NCBI GenBank assembly: GCA_002794465.1 | Contig: MTSL01000113.1 | Coordinates: 1 to 33,909 of the forward strand | Source: Paramicrosporidium saccamoebae | Lineage: Eukaryota > Rozellomycota | Direction: 5' to 3' | DNA: 33,909 nt | Shown: piece by piece, positions 1 through 9,748 of the stretch | Position numbering within the stretch: the stretch's first letter is position 1 | Layout: each line of letters begins with the position of its first letter | Made by a program: the position numbers and the translations under genes | Notes under the pieces: generated by a model | Told to the model about the DNA's origin: nothing | Seen by the model: only the letters and a program-made list of their open reading frames with translations | Databases searched by the model: none

Positions 1-47
1 AGCTCTTCGTAGCGTATGTCGCGAGTCCGAAAGGCAATGGCGACCGG

Positions 48-270
48 GCCGGGAATTGAAACGGGAACGGCAACTGCAAAGAAAACTGCGACGGGAACGG
101 AGATTGCAACGGGAACGGCAATGGAAATTGGAACAGGAGCTGGAATTGGAACAAGAATCAGAACTGGAATTGGATCTGGAACATGAGCTGGAATTGGATC
201 TGGAACAGGAATGGGAATGGGATCTGGAAAAGGAATTGGGTCTGGAAGAAGAACTAGAACAGGAATGGTA
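48..270. repeat. Hexanucleotide GGAANN low-complexity tract at left edge
   Basis: The tract is built of imperfect 6-bp units such as GGAACG, GGAATT and GGAACT, shifting from an A/C-rich start to GGAATT/GGAACA units. One plus frame (from base 2 to the stop at 271) is open through the left edge and reads Arg/Lys/Gln-rich and then Glu/Leu-rich. A minus frame is also open to the edge and reads as alternating Pro-X. Neither has an ATG in the window, and both follow automatically from a stop-free hexamer repeat. It could be the 3' end of a gene entering from the left or a non-coding minisatellite; I cannot decide. Confidence 0.75.
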
Positions 271-271
271 A

Positions 272-564
272 CGGAAACTAGGGTGACGACGGGGGATGAG
301 AGAGTATGGACGCCAGAAATAAATAGGATGGATGGTTGAGATAGCTAACACTCGGAGGATATTGAACGGGCCCAAATAGGTAGTCAATAGAGTGACTGAC
401 ATGCCTCGTACAATTACTGACATTAAATATAGTTAGATAATAGAATTTTTCAATTATTACCGCACTTGTTTCACTACATCTTTTACGACACCCATGGTAC
501 ACTTGTGCTTGCAACTACGCTTACAAAACCCTCGAAACGACACAGTACAACAATATTGCTTTAA
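272..564. other. Intergenic region, 3' side of the ORP gene
   Basis: No gene is supported here. A minus-strand open frame of 78 codons (278-514) has no recognisable domain and is probably spurious. The likely poly(A) signal of the ORP gene is the AATTAAAG-type sequence on the minus strand at about 558-565, directly at its stop codon. Confidence 0.5.
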
Positions 565-3525
565 TTACTCGCTACTGAGTGACGATTCCGTGTATTCAGA
601 GGATGATCCTTGAGTGTCGCTGCAACTCAACTGCGGGGTAGATTTCTGGCTAGCCATCAGACTAGTGGGAGCCGAGGATATTTCTGATACAGTTTTGAAA
701 ACGTCCAGTCCTTCCCACTGACCCGTCCTTCGCGTCTCCCAATATCCGCCAAGATATTTCCAGTACGGCTCACCACTGTCAGCATCTTCTTCTTTCCGGA
801 ACCAACGCGGCTGATAGGTAAAATCGGGAATGGCTTCCTGTTCCTTCCGTCGGGCCCGTTGACGCTCTTCCAGCTCCACTTTGATGTCATTGGCACTCTC
901 AAATTGTCCATCTTCCATCGCGCGCTGATCTGGACGACGGCGTGCATCGGTAGGAGGGAGCATGGAGGTCAGTTTGGAGGACAGCTCGTTGAGGGTGGTG
1001 GTAAAGTAGGTGAAATTGTACATCTCTGGCGACCATGGTGGCAAGGCCCGTCGACGCCACAACTCTACCACTTGTCCCGTCTTGAGATTTTTGCTCCGGA
1101 GATAGCGATGCCAATAGCCCTCTAATTTGTACAAGGGAGTGCCATCGGTCCCCATAATTGTGCCCTCAATGCGACGGGGATCTGAGGTCCTCCATCCAGT
1201 TGCCTTAAAGTCCAACTCTACCGTATGGCCCGTTTGATGGTTCACCACGCGCATCGGCCCATAATGATCCAACCACATCTTTCCCATAATCAGGTTGTAC
1301 ACGGCCGTGGTGACTTTGCGATAGCTAAAGTGTTCCTTAGTGTCCTTTAGGTAGACGTGATTTAGACCGTCTGGAACGAGCTCTAAAGTTTTCCAAAACT
1401 TGGTCTTGACCAGCACCTCTGCATAGTATACATAGCGTTGACTTTCACAATAACACGCGCTGATTGGCGGATGGTGGCTGACCTGTTCAGAAATGTATCG
1501 GAATCCATGTTCGTGGCTAATGTATTCAAAAGTTTCGCCCAGAAGAGGATTGAAGGGTTTGGAGACGCGGCCATCGGTGCTAGAATATGGCGATACGGCA
1601 AAGGCAGCGACGTATTGCAGTCGCATCAGCGGATCTTCGGCGGTGCTGGCCATATACAGCAGATCTGCATATTCCAAATCTTCACACAGACGCTGCAACA
1701 TGGACAATGGCTCGCTAAAGTTGACTGGAACGGGAATGCGAGTCAGATCCTTTCCAATGGCATTTTTGATGAAATTCCATATGCTGATGGGTGGGATCTT
1801 GTTGGATTCTACCGGGATTTTATCACGTCGCATCTCGCTATATCCCTCTGCGTCATCGGCAATAAAGAGTAGATCCCCTGCAGGAACCGCCCTGTGTGGC
1901 GCATTCGGTTCATCAAATGTCTCGGCTGAGGTTGCACGGGGTATCACTGGCGACTCCTCGGAAAGAGCCTCCTGCTCCAGTTCGGATATTTCCTCATCCG
2001 TAATCGCCAGATTCTCATCCAAGGCATCATAGAACTCTTCGTCCATCATGGGCGAGCTGACTTTGGTTGAATATTCTCCAGCACTGGCTGAACAATCTCC
2101 AGTCTGAGTTGGATATTCGCCAGTTCGAGCTGAATACTCGCCACTTCGGGCGGAATACTCGTCATTTATAGTCATTTTGGTTTTGTTTAGATTTCTGCGC
2201 AGTGCTTCCTCTACCATGGCCCTCTGTCGAACTTCAGCGTTCAGACGACCTTGCCAGTATTCTTCACGCTCACTGCAGAGACGGAAGAACTCCTGAAGGG
2301 ATTGTAACATATGCTGGCACACGGAGTCAGGAGCAGCTCCCAATTGGACCATTGGGGAAGATCCGCTATTCGTCGGATGGGATTGCACCAATTGGTCAAG
2401 ACACTTTTTGGCTGCCTCCAAAGTCTCCAAAAAGTCTTCAGACGGATCGACCATGGAGGTTTGAGAACGACGATGTAAAGTATCGGCAACCTTTAGGGCA
2501 CGCTGATTCTCGGTCAAATCATCCTCGACCAGATCGCGTTGCCACCGACCAAGCGCCATCACCCACCTACTCGCTTCAGCCTGTGTGTAGGCGCGAAAGT
2601 AGAGCGAATACTTGGCCGCTCTTAATTCAAAGCTGACCCGCTCCCCCGGAGGACAGACGAGCTTGGCAAACTGCACACTGATACTTCCTTTGCATCTCAC
2701 TGGAAAGTCCGCTTCGGATTTGAAATAGGACAAGATTCCGTCTTCAAGGACTATAAAGCGTCGTTTGTATCCACTGGCAAAATTGACATATTTCATCAGA
2801 TAGCCACTTAGTCGGGCGCTATTATCGGCAGGGATTTCGGGCGATCCCACCATGGGTGCTTCCTTCAAGAGCTGTCTAATTTCCACCGATTGGGTAATCT
2901 CTAGAGGCAGTTTTCCCTTTTTGTTTTTTGCAAATGGATCTGCTCCTATGGACAAACATGCCTGCACCACTTCGGGCTTGCCACTCTTCACAGCTCGATG
3001 GAGCAGCGTCTCTCCCGAAGTGTCGGCCTCGCCAAGATCCACCAGATTCTTGGCCCGCTCGCTCATCATACACGTCCGAATCCGCTCCACATCACCCTTT
3101 TGCACGGCCGAGAAGAGGTCGGCTGTTGTCGAGGCAACAAAGCAGCTCCGGGCATATTGGAAGGCAGCCTCAATTTGACGGGTTTTGGAGACTTCAATAG
3201 GCGTCCTATCTTTGCTGTCGCGCAATGTGTCATCAATGTTTGGAGCGGCTAACAGCACTTCGACAGTGGAGAGTCTACCCGCCGCGGCGGCCACGTGGAG
3301 TGCAGTGGAGCCATCTTCCCGCGGGGCATTTGCGTCCACGCCGGCCCCAAGAAGCGAACGTGTCAGTTCTGTGGGGCCATGGAATGCCGAAAGGTGCAAT
3401 ACAGTAGAGCCGTCGGTCGTGCGGTACTCTGCCAGCGTTGTTCCAAATTTTTCCACAATCCTACGCACATTGCTCAGCACGCCCTCGTCAACCGCCAGGA
3501 GGATTTTCTCATGGATATCCGCCAT
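565..3525 (-). CDS. Oxysterol-binding protein with ankyrin repeats, PH, FFAT motif and ORD (Osh1/Osh2/ORP1 type)
   Basis: A 986-residue protein predicted to move sterol and PI4P between the ER and partner membranes. The start is the first ATG (complement of 3523-3525); the 17 upstream codons begin with TTG and are excluded. Domains in order: ankyrin repeats at about residues 37-113 and 169-218; a PH domain at about 238-331; a Tyr/Gly/Thr-rich spacer of 7-residue repeats (about 456-486); an FFAT-like motif EFYDALDE at 497-504, which binds VAP/Scs2 on the ER; and the lipid-transfer ORD from about 578 to 943. The ORD carries the family signature EQVSHHPP (680-687) and a KPFNPLLGE stretch (656-664). 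The ANK-PH-FFAT-ORD order is that of yeast Osh1/Osh2 and animal ORP1. The gene is intronless and divergent from the four-TM gene. Family and architecture are secure; the exact lipid ligand is inferred. Confidence 0.95.
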   Translation of the reverse strand: MADIHEKILLAVDEGVLSNVRRIVEKFGTTLAEYRTTDGSTVLHLSAFHGPTELTRSLLGAGVDANAPREDGSTALHVAAAAGRLSTVEVLLAAPNIDDTLRDSKDRTPIEVSKTRQIEAAFQYARSCFVASTTADLFSAVQKGDVERIRTCMMSERAKNLVDLGEADTSGETLLHRAVKSGKPEVVQACLSIGADPFAKNKKGKLPLEITQSVEIRQLLKEAPMVGSPEIPADNSARLSGYLMKYVNFASGYKRRFIVLEDGILSYFKSEADFPVRCKGSISVQFAKLVCPPGERVSFELRAAKYSLYFRAYTQAEASRWVMALGRWQRDLVEDDLTENQRALKVADTLHRRSQTSMVDPSEDFLETLEAAKKCLDQLVQSHPTNSGSSPMVQLGAAPDSVCQHMLQSLQEFFRLCSEREEYWQGRLNAEVRQRAMVEEALRRNLNKTKMTINDEYSARSGEYSARTGEYPTQTGDCSASAGEYSTKVSSPMMDEEFYDALDENLAITDEEISELEQEALSEESPVIPRATSAETFDEPNAPHRAVPAGDLLFIADDAEGYSEMRRDKIPVESNKIPPISIWNFIKNAIGKDLTRIPVPVNFSEPLSMLQRLCEDLEYADLLYMASTAEDPLMRLQYVAAFAVSPYSSTDGRVSKPFNPLLGETFEYISHEHGFRYISEQVSHHPPISACYCESQRYVYYAEVLVKTKFWKTLELVPDGLNHVYLKDTKEHFSYRKVTTAVYNLIMGKMWLDHYGPMRVVNHQTGHTVELDFKATGWRTSDPRRIEGTIMGTDGTPLYKLEGYWHRYLRSKNLKTGQVVELWRRRALPPWSPEMYNFTYFTTTLNELSSKLTSMLPPTDARRRPDQRAMEDGQFESANDIKVELEERQRARRKEQEAIPDFTYQPRWFRKEEDADSGEPYWKYLGGYWETRRTGQWEGLDVFKTVSEISSAPTSLMASQKSTPQLSCSDTQGSSSEYTESSLSSE
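2068..2160 (-). repeat. 21-bp in-frame tandem repeat in the ORP gene
   Basis: About four and a half units encode a heptapeptide of the form EYSARTG (variants EYPTQTG, DCSASAG). They lie between the PH domain and the FFAT motif, so they are expected to act as a flexible, length-variable linker. Confidence 0.8.
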
Positions 3526-3759
3526 TATCTGTTGACACAGACCAGAGCAGAGCAGAACAGCGCGAGCACCAATCAACAGCCGATATCCCCATAACTTTTC
3601 CTAATCGGGATACAAATTGTGCAATCCAAATTGGGAGACGCCCCCCACTGGCCAATAGGTGCCTCATGATGGAGTTTTATTGGCTGACGTGTTACTAAAT
3701 TTAACTCTGACGCATAATATAAAACCACTTGCTGACCTTGGACAGCAAGTGTCTAAAGC
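3526..3759. promoter_or_regulatory. Divergent promoter between the ORP and four-TM genes
   Basis: This 234-bp spacer serves both directions. CCAAT boxes are seen at 3569-3573 (plus strand, so ATTGG in ORP orientation, about 43 nt before its ATG), 3652-3656, and as ATTGG at 3630-3634 and 3679-3683. A TATAAA at 3718-3723 lies 36 nt before the ATG of the plus-strand gene. Use of these sites is inferred from position and consensus. Confidence 0.6.
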
Positions 3760-4410
3760 ATGAACGATACAAAAGAAATGAGTGAGACGACCAAGCTACT
3801 TGAGGAGGGAGACCACAAGCAGGCGATAGCAAAGGCGGAACGTGAATTGCTGGGACCCGTCTACGATCCGGAGGAACACGTCCAGCCGCTCCCCTCCATC
3901 TTTGGTATTACTGATTGTGCGGCCTTTATGCTTGGATATTTGATGCTTGCGGTAGGAGCCAATGCCTACATGGCCACCAAGTATTCTGGCACGGCCACCT
4001 ACTTTTACACTGTCAATGCCGCCTTTTCTTTTGTGGGTCTGATCGGCCTGACTATGCTGCATCCGCTGACCATGTTCATTTATGGAGGCTATCTCTGTGC
4101 ATCCTTCCTATTCAGTGCTGTCATATCAGGAGGAGTGGTACTTTTCATCTTGCAGAGCAATGTGTGTGAGGTTGTGGAAGAGATTATGCCGGGTCGCAAG
4201 ATTCGAGAGCTCTGTATTTCTGGACCTGGTAATTTCCAAGCCACTGCAGTGGCTACTGTGCTCCTAGAACTTGGTCTGGAAGTGTTTGTCATGTGGCAAT
4301 TGAAGAAAATGTATGATTATGCCATTCAATGTCCCGTGAACTTGCCAAAGGGATCCAAATGGGGCCCACCCAAGGGCAAGCTTGGATCAGTGGCCATCAC
4401 TGAGCCGTAA
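3760..4410 (+). CDS. Four-transmembrane (MARVEL/tetraspan-like) membrane protein, function unknown
   Basis: A 216-residue protein I do not recognise. It has a hydrophilic charged N-terminus (1-45) and four hydrophobic segments at about 50-71, 81-100, 105-132 and 159-180. The loop between TM3 and TM4 holds two cysteines (C136 and C152) that could form a disulfide. The C-terminus is short and Lys/Gly/Pro-rich. The topology resembles MARVEL-domain or tetraspan proteins with both ends in the cytosol, but no diagnostic motif is visible and the class is inferred from topology alone. The ATG sits 36 nt after a TATA box, and an AATAAA follows the stop by 10 nt. Confidence 0.8.
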   Translation: MNDTKEMSETTKLLEEGDHKQAIAKAERELLGPVYDPEEHVQPLPSIFGITDCAAFMLGYLMLAVGANAYMATKYSGTATYFYTVNAAFSFVGLIGLTMLHPLTMFIYGGYLCASFLFSAVISGGVVLFILQSNVCEVVEEIMPGRKIRELCISGPGNFQATAVATVLLELGLEVFVMWQLKKMYDYAIQCPVNLPKGSKWGPPKGKLGSVAITEP

Positions 4411-4419
4411 AGTGTTTCC

Positions 4420-4425
4420 AATAAA
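4420..4425 (+). terminator. AATAAA poly(A) signal of the four-TM gene
   Basis: A perfect AATAAA begins 10 nt after the TAA stop. A very short 3' UTR is the habit of this locus. Confidence 0.6.
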
Positions 4426-4661
4426 AATGCCAATTGAATTACAGCTGTGAGAGATATAGGGGGGAGTGTGAATGTGAGTCATAGGTGTGGGCTATAGATG
4501 CGAGTCACAGTGTAACTGCACTGTTAAGCATGTGCGATAATAGTTCCTGTACCTATAGGGGTCCTACGTCCCCGTGTCGTAAGAAATAAACGATAATAGT
4601 ATTAATGTTTATCAACTCGACTTTGAAATCACAGTACAGCATACGCCCCACAAGTGCAACC

Positions 4662-4691
4662 TATAAAAACAACGACGCTGATTGGTGGACG
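4662..4691 (+). promoter_or_regulatory. TATA box plus TGATTGGTGG element of the ABC transporter
   Basis: TATAAAA (4662-4668) is followed 19 nt later by ATTGG (4681-4685) within TGATTGGTGG, and the ATG is at 4703. The exact reverse complement of this 10-mer lies before Gcn2 (9950-9959), and 12 nt of it (GATTGGTGGACG) recur inverted at 19853-19864. The rest of the 4411-4661 spacer holds the poly(A) signal of the preceding gene and no gene. Confidence 0.6.
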
Positions 4692-4702
4692 CTTTTCTGA
4701 CC

Positions 4703-7700
4703 ATGAGCGAAAAGGATACGGCTGTTCCTCCCCGTATTAGGCTCCATGACGACCTGAGTGCGGTGGCACGTGTCACACAGACATGGACAGAGCCTATACT
4801 CGACAAGGCACGGCATGATATTCTTGGTCTGAAAGATTTGGGACCCCCTCCGGCCTGGCTTGCCACTGAGCTGTCCACGAAGCGATTCTTGCATTTTTGG
4901 ACCGAGGCCAAACGGAAACAGAAGAGCTGGTTTTGGATAGTTTATCGGTTTGCGAGACGAGATCTGGGATACAGTGCTCTAGCCTCATTCGGATGCGATA
5001 TTTTCTTGTGGCTACAGACCTTTTTACTGAAGAGCATTGTCAAGGGAATGTCTCAGAATGAAGACCAAATGAAGCTTTATTCTTTTGCTACGCTGCTCTG
5101 TTTAGTTTCCATGGCGCGTCTATGGTTGCTGACATATTCAACCGGAAAATTATTTGATGTGGGCTACGTGACGCGGTCAGCGATCATGGGAGCAATCTAT
5201 CGCCGGTCGCTACACTTTGCCAATGGGCCGCGTCAAAAGTATTGTGGAGGAAGAGGCATCACCGTCTTGACAAACGATAGCAGCAGAATTTGCTCCACAG
5301 TCGTCTTGACAAATTTTCTGTGGCTCCTGCCAGTCCGTATTCTCACATCTATCTGTTTTGCATATTATTACATTGGACCCTTTGCGATCCCTGCAATCGC
5401 CTTTATTGTCATGACCACTGCCTCTCTGTATATTGTTGCACGAATGCTGAGAACCCGACGCAACAGACTGGCAGTCGCCATAGATGCGCGGATGGGTCTG
5501 ACACAGGAATGTCTGCAGAACATCAAAGTGGTCAAGTATTTGGCATTGGAGGACATGTGTGCCGCCAAGGTGGACAAGGCCCGGAGTGAAGAATTGGGTC
5601 TGCTGTTCAGCACTAATGGAATAACGGCTGTTTGTGGTGCAGTAGACTTTTGGGCGCCCATCTTTGCCGCCACCTTATCCGTGTCACTGATGGCGTTCTA
5701 CGGTTCTCCAGTTGCACCGGACAAGGTTATTGCCTTTATGCAGGCCTGTATTGCACTTACGGTGCCACTCTGGGTATTACCGTCTCTAGTGGGAAGTCTT
5801 GTCGCCAGCAAAGTATCTATTAAGCGTATCGATGATATTCTACAAGCTGCAAGCGTCAGCACTTCAAATAGCCCCATCATGCTGGAAAAGGAAGAAAAGG
5901 CTGTGATCCTGGAAGATGCAACATTTCAATGGGACGCCCCACCACCTGATTTAAAGAAGAAGAAGAAGAATAAACGCAGCGCAAGAGTTTCGGTTCATCC
6001 AATGCAAGAGAAAGCCCTCTTTTCGCTAAATTCAATGGCCATGATTATCCCTAGAGGAAGTCTTGTGGCAATTATTGGGAAATCGGGATCTGGAAAAACT
6101 TCACTTCTTGCAGCACTGGTTGGAGATATGCAATTAAAAAGTGGCAAGCGCTCCATGTACGGCAGTATTGGCATCTGTGAGCAAAATGGCTGGCTCGTCA
6201 ATGCGACTGTGAGGGAGAATATCCTCTTTGGTCTGCCCTATGATCAGGCCCACTATTTAAAAGTAATTAGACAGTGTGCTCTGGAGACGGACCTGTCTAC
6301 ATTTCCCTCGGGCGATTCTACGATGATTGGCGAACGCGGTGCAACTGTCAGCGGAGGACAACGACAGAGAATAGGACTTGCCCGGGTAGCATATGCCCAG
6401 CCAGAGATTGCTCTACTGGACGACCCGCTTTCGGCCGTAGATGCAAAGGTCGGACAGTGTTTATTCTTTGACTGCATCAAACATGGCACGCTCAAGCAGT
6501 CCACAAGAATCCTGACCACTCACCATACGGGATTTCTGTCTGCCTGTGACATTATCATTGCCATGGACGACGGGAGAATTACTGCCATGGGAAAGTTCCA
6601 GGAACTTTTACATTCAATCAGTCCGAGCCACTCGACGGTCCGTGACATTTTGCTAAAATCTCCCGTGTACAGCCACGACCAGCCTCCCGTAGACACTACA
6701 TCAGAATGTGTAGTTGCTAATTCGACGGGAGTGGAGGAGGCGCAGTATTGTGAAAATGTCAATCGACATGCTGGCAAGGCGGCTCTCAGAACCTATATCA
6801 GAGCCCTGGGAGGTTGGTGGCCGATTGTATTGTTGGGAATTATTGCAATCACGGCAGAAATATTCAAAGTCGCCCGAGAGTATCATCTGCGAGTCATCAT
6901 CAGGGGAGGAGGCGAGAATGTTGTTGGGGTAACCGCAGAGGACAGGTTGACCGCCGCCATCATTTATGGCATTCTGGGATTCCTTCAAGGCCTCTTTTCC
7001 GGCGTTGCCTCCATCTTTGCCGTCTGGCTATGTCAACGTGCCGCAGAGCGACTCCATAAAGAGTGCATAGACAGACTGCTGGCTGCTCGATTGTCCGTCT
7101 TTGATGTCACGCCGGTTGGACGAATCTTGAACCGGTTTAGCCACGATTTGGACACGATTGATTCCAACTTTCCCGATCGATTTACTCAGCTCCTCATGTG
7201 CTTTTCCACAGTCTTCTCGACAGTCCTCCTGTTTGGCGCATACTATCCACGCATTCTGCCCACTATTGTGATCCCCCTAGTGTTTTCATTCTTCTTGCTC
7301 CAGAAATTCCGACGAGGATGGCGTCAACTACAGCAGCTAATAGGCATATCCCTTGGGCCAATTGTCTCGCATTACACGGAGAGTCTGTCGGGTCTGACTA
7401 CAATCCGGACCTTTGGACAGGAAAACTGGTTCACTAGCAAATTTGATGCGTTTGCTGATCTCCACGCCTACTCTTGCATTTGGAGGATGGCGGTACGTCG
7501 GTGGGTGTCACTGAGAGCAGAGGCGGTTTGGATTGCATACTTGTCCATTCTCGCTGCCTTCTGTGTGTGGCTCAAGAGTCCGGCAGACATTACCGGCCAG
7601 ATTCTCATGTACGTCTGCATGACCATTGATTCAGTGGATTGGTCAATGAGACATTTTGCCGAGTTGGAATCGAGTTTTGTGTCAGTAGAGCGTCTCCCCC

Positions 7701-8506
7701 AATACATTATGGCCCTTGAGACTGAGGTAGAGTCTTCAGTTGTGACGAGTCCAACAAACTGGCCGAGCCAGGGAAGAGTAGAATTTCTAAACGTCATGGT
7801 TCAGTACAAGCCCAGTTTGCCGGCGGTCGTCTCGGGCTTTAATTATCTATTTGCCCCAGGAAAGCGAGTGGCCATTGTGGGTCGATCTGGAGCGGGAAAA
7901 TCAACAATCATTGCCGCCCTGTTCCGCTTCACAGAGTTGGTGGAGGGTGCAATTCTCATTGACGGAGTTGATATTGCAACAGTCCCCATGAAGCAGTTGA
8001 GAACGGCTCTGGCCATGGTGCCGCAAGACCCGGTATTGTTCACCGGGACGCTTCGGAGTAATCTTGATCCGTCTGGACATTATTCCGACGAAAAACTCTG
8101 GAAGACTTTGACTGAAGTCAAGATGCGCGAGGAGATTATGGAGAATCCCCAGAAGCTTGACATGGTGATTGACGAGACGGGCGGTGGATTCTCTGTAGGC
8201 CAACGCCAATTATTGTGTCTGGCCCGTGCTCTTTTGCGTGGTTCCAAGATTATAGTTATGGATGAGGCCACGTCCAATCTGGATCGCGAGACGGAAGCCC
8301 TGATGCAGGAAGGTCTTACTGATGCCATGAGTGGGGTCACTGTGATCACCATTGCACATCGTTTAGAGACGATCATAGGCCACGACGAGGTCATTGTGAT
8401 GGGAAACGGGAGAATCATTGAACATGGAAAACCTTCAGAGTTGGCTCACGCCGGAGGAGAATTCACAATGATGCTGAAAGCTGCAAGCGTCAATTTTGGA
8501 GCTTAG
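4703..8506 (+). CDS. ABC transporter, ABCC/MRP family, short form
   Basis: A 1267-residue full transporter with TMD1-NBD1-TMD2-NBD2 order and no extra N-terminal TMD0, as in short MRPs. ATG 4703 is taken as the start; the seven codons upstream begin with TTG. NBD1: Walker A GKSGSGKT (459-466), signature VSGGQ (549-553), and Walker B ending LLDD, where the usual catalytic Glu is Asp. NBD2: Walker A GRSGAGKST (1060-1068), signature region FSVGQRQL, and Walker B VMDEATSNLD with canonical D1187-E1188. The asymmetric pair, with a degenerate site in NBD1, is a hallmark of ABCC proteins. A Lys-rich insert (about 416-425) lies inside NBD1 before Walker A. The expected role is ATP-driven export of conjugated or anionic compounds at the vacuole or plasma membrane; the substrate cannot be read from sequence. 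The gene is intronless. Confidence 0.95.
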   Translation: MSEKDTAVPPRIRLHDDLSAVARVTQTWTEPILDKARHDILGLKDLGPPPAWLATELSTKRFLHFWTEAKRKQKSWFWIVYRFARRDLGYSALASFGCDIFLWLQTFLLKSIVKGMSQNEDQMKLYSFATLLCLVSMARLWLLTYSTGKLFDVGYVTRSAIMGAIYRRSLHFANGPRQKYCGGRGITVLTNDSSRICSTVVLTNFLWLLPVRILTSICFAYYYIGPFAIPAIAFIVMTTASLYIVARMLRTRRNRLAVAIDARMGLTQECLQNIKVVKYLALEDMCAAKVDKARSEELGLLFSTNGITAVCGAVDFWAPIFAATLSVSLMAFYGSPVAPDKVIAFMQACIALTVPLWVLPSLVGSLVASKVSIKRIDDILQAASVSTSNSPIMLEKEEKAVILEDATFQWDAPPPDLKKKKKNKRSARVSVHPMQEKALFSLNSMAMIIPRGSLVAIIGKSGSGKTSLLAALVGDMQLKSGKRSMYGSIGICEQNGWLVNATVRENILFGLPYDQAHYLKVIRQCALETDLSTFPSGDSTMIGERGATVSGGQRQRIGLARVAYAQPEIALLDDPLSAVDAKVGQCLFFDCIKHGTLKQSTRILTTHHTGFLSACDIIIAMDDGRITAMGKFQELLHSISPSHSTVRDILLKSPVYSHDQPPVDTTSECVVANSTGVEEAQYCENVNRHAGKAALRTYIRALGGWWPIVLLGIIAITAEIFKVAREYHLRVIIRGGGENVVGVTAEDRLTAAIIYGILGFLQGLFSGVASIFAVWLCQRAAERLHKECIDRLLAARLSVFDVTPVGRILNRFSHDLDTIDSNFPDRFTQLLMCFSTVFSTVLLFGAYYPRILPTIVIPLVFSFFLLQKFRRGWRQLQQLIGISLGPIVSHYTESLSGLTTIRTFGQENWFTSKFDAFADLHAYSCIWRMAVRRWVSLRAEAVWIAYLSILAAFCVWLKSPADITGQILMYVCMTIDSVDWSMRHFAELESSFVSVERLPQYIMALETEVESSVVTSPTNWPSQGRVEFLNVMVQYKPSLPAVVSGFNYLFAPGKRVAIVGRSGAGKSTIIAALFRFTELVEGAILIDGVDIATVPMKQLRTALAMVPQDPVLFTGTLRSNLDPSGHYSDEKLWKTLTEVKMREEIMENPQKLDMVIDETGGGFSVGQRQLLCLARALLRGSKIIVMDEATSNLDRETEALMQEGLTDAMSGVTVITIAHRLETIIGHDEVIVMGNGRIIEHGKPSELAHAGGEFTMMLKAASVNFGA

Positions 8507-8718
8507 AGAGCTCATGATAATAGTCATTTAATGGATAGAAAATGCCCCAATAAAGAGATTAAATTAAAGTAAAGATCCTATCCCTTTATGATGGGCATTT
8601 TAATCCTATTCCCGTTAGGTATTCCCGCGATCCCGTCAGCCACCCCACAATCTCCTTAGTTACCCCCGATTCAAGCCCTGGTATATACATACCACCTTAC
8701 AGAACTCTAATATTCGCC
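8507..8718 (+). promoter_or_regulatory. Spacer with ABC poly(A) signal and DUF155 promoter
   Basis: AATAAA at 8549-8554 lies 43 nt after the ABC stop. A TATATA at 8682-8687 lies 32 nt before the next ATG. I found no CCAAT/ATTGG element near this start, unlike most genes in the window. Confidence 0.5.
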
Positions 8719-9744
8719 ATGTTAATTCGACGTGTAATTGCTCATTCTTGCAAGCGTCTTTCAGTGTATGGAGGACCATTATGTAGAGTTAGACTGTCGA
8801 CAGAGTCTCGCGCGACCCAGAAGGAGACGACTGGAATTGCTGGTCAGGCCCCGCTTCGCGCTGGGGTTGGCGCTAAACGGACCGTTATCCGTCGACGCAT
8901 TGGTGCTGCTCCTGAAAAGTATACAGTCGTGGCCACTTGCACTGCTCAGGCCTATAATATCAACCGGTTGGGGAAATATCTGACAGAAACGTTGGGAAAA
9001 GCGGCATGCATCCAAGAGGATGTTTGGCACGTGAATCTGAATGGTAAAATTGAAGCATTCTTCTTTGGCGATGGATGCTTTGTCCTATGGGGAGCACAAG
9101 ATGACGTTGCCTCTTATTCAACAAAACTGCGGAGAGAACTACGACCTTTTGAGCTTGGATCAATGTCAGAGGTGGAGACTGAAATGCTATTTTATAGACA
9201 AAACGTATCGGAGCAATTCTTTGCTGGAATGGAGGGTGAGACGATTATTGTTGACATTGCCGAGTCGGAGAGGCTTGAAGGGATTCGGGCAAAGTTGGCC
9301 TTTTCGAATGGGCTGGCTGATTCAGTCAAGCTCGCTGTTTTGGAGAATGCGTTAGAGGAACACATTGAGCGGGTAAAACCGATCCCACTGGCGCTAGCGA
9401 GTGGCAAGCGTCTGAATGTTGGCCGAGCCGAGGTTCTCAAGCTCACAGGAGAACTGCTCAAATTTCGGGCAGATCTAAACTTGCATTCCGAGCTTACAGA
9501 CACTCCGGACATGTACTGGAGTGAGCCACAGTTGGAGGAACTTTATCATAGAGTGGCCAGAGTACTAGATCTCAGACATCGGGGCCATATTCTGAACAAG
9601 CGACTGGATTATGCCAATGAGCTGGCATCGGTGCTTCGGTCTCATTTAAGTGAAGAGCACGGCCTAAAGCTAGAATGGGGTATTATTGCCTTGATTGCCG
9701 TAGAGGTAGCATTTGAGACTCTCCACTGGCTAGTTGACCCGTGA
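8719..9744 (+). CDS. DUF155 mitochondrial protein, Rmd1/RMND1/Mrx10-like
   Basis: A 341-residue member of the DUF155 (Sif2/Rmd1) family. The first 35 residues are rich in Arg, Ser and His with no acidic residue until Glu29, as in a mitochondrial targeting sequence. The DUF155 core follows (about 75-300), with stretches typical of the family such as FFFGDGCFVLWG and DSVKLAVLENALEEHIE, then RVARVLDLRHRGHILNKRLD before a C-terminal hydrophobic helix (about 317-338) that would anchor the protein in the inner membrane. Relatives support mitochondrial translation or meiotic nuclear division; the biochemical activity is unknown. The ATG lies 32 nt after a TATA-like box. It is followed by a G-rich octamer repeat in the 3' UTR. 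Confidence 0.88.
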   Translation: MLIRRVIAHSCKRLSVYGGPLCRVRLSTESRATQKETTGIAGQAPLRAGVGAKRTVIRRRIGAAPEKYTVVATCTAQAYNINRLGKYLTETLGKAACIQEDVWHVNLNGKIEAFFFGDGCFVLWGAQDDVASYSTKLRRELRPFELGSMSEVETEMLFYRQNVSEQFFAGMEGETIIVDIAESERLEGIRAKLAFSNGLADSVKLAVLENALEEHIERVKPIPLALASGKRLNVGRAEVLKLTGELLKFRADLNLHSELTDTPDMYWSEPQLEELYHRVARVLDLRHRGHILNKRLDYANELASVLRSHLSEEHGLKLEWGIIALIAVEVAFETLHWLVDP

Positions 9745-9748
9745 TACT

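Noticed and set aside
3526-3576. 17-codon N-terminal extension of the ORP
   Set aside because: It starts with TTG; the first ATG is at 3525 and the CCAAT box lies inside the extension.
4682-4702. Seven-codon N-terminal extension of the ABC transporter
   Set aside because: It starts with TTG and overlaps the ATTGG element; ATG 4703 is the proper start.
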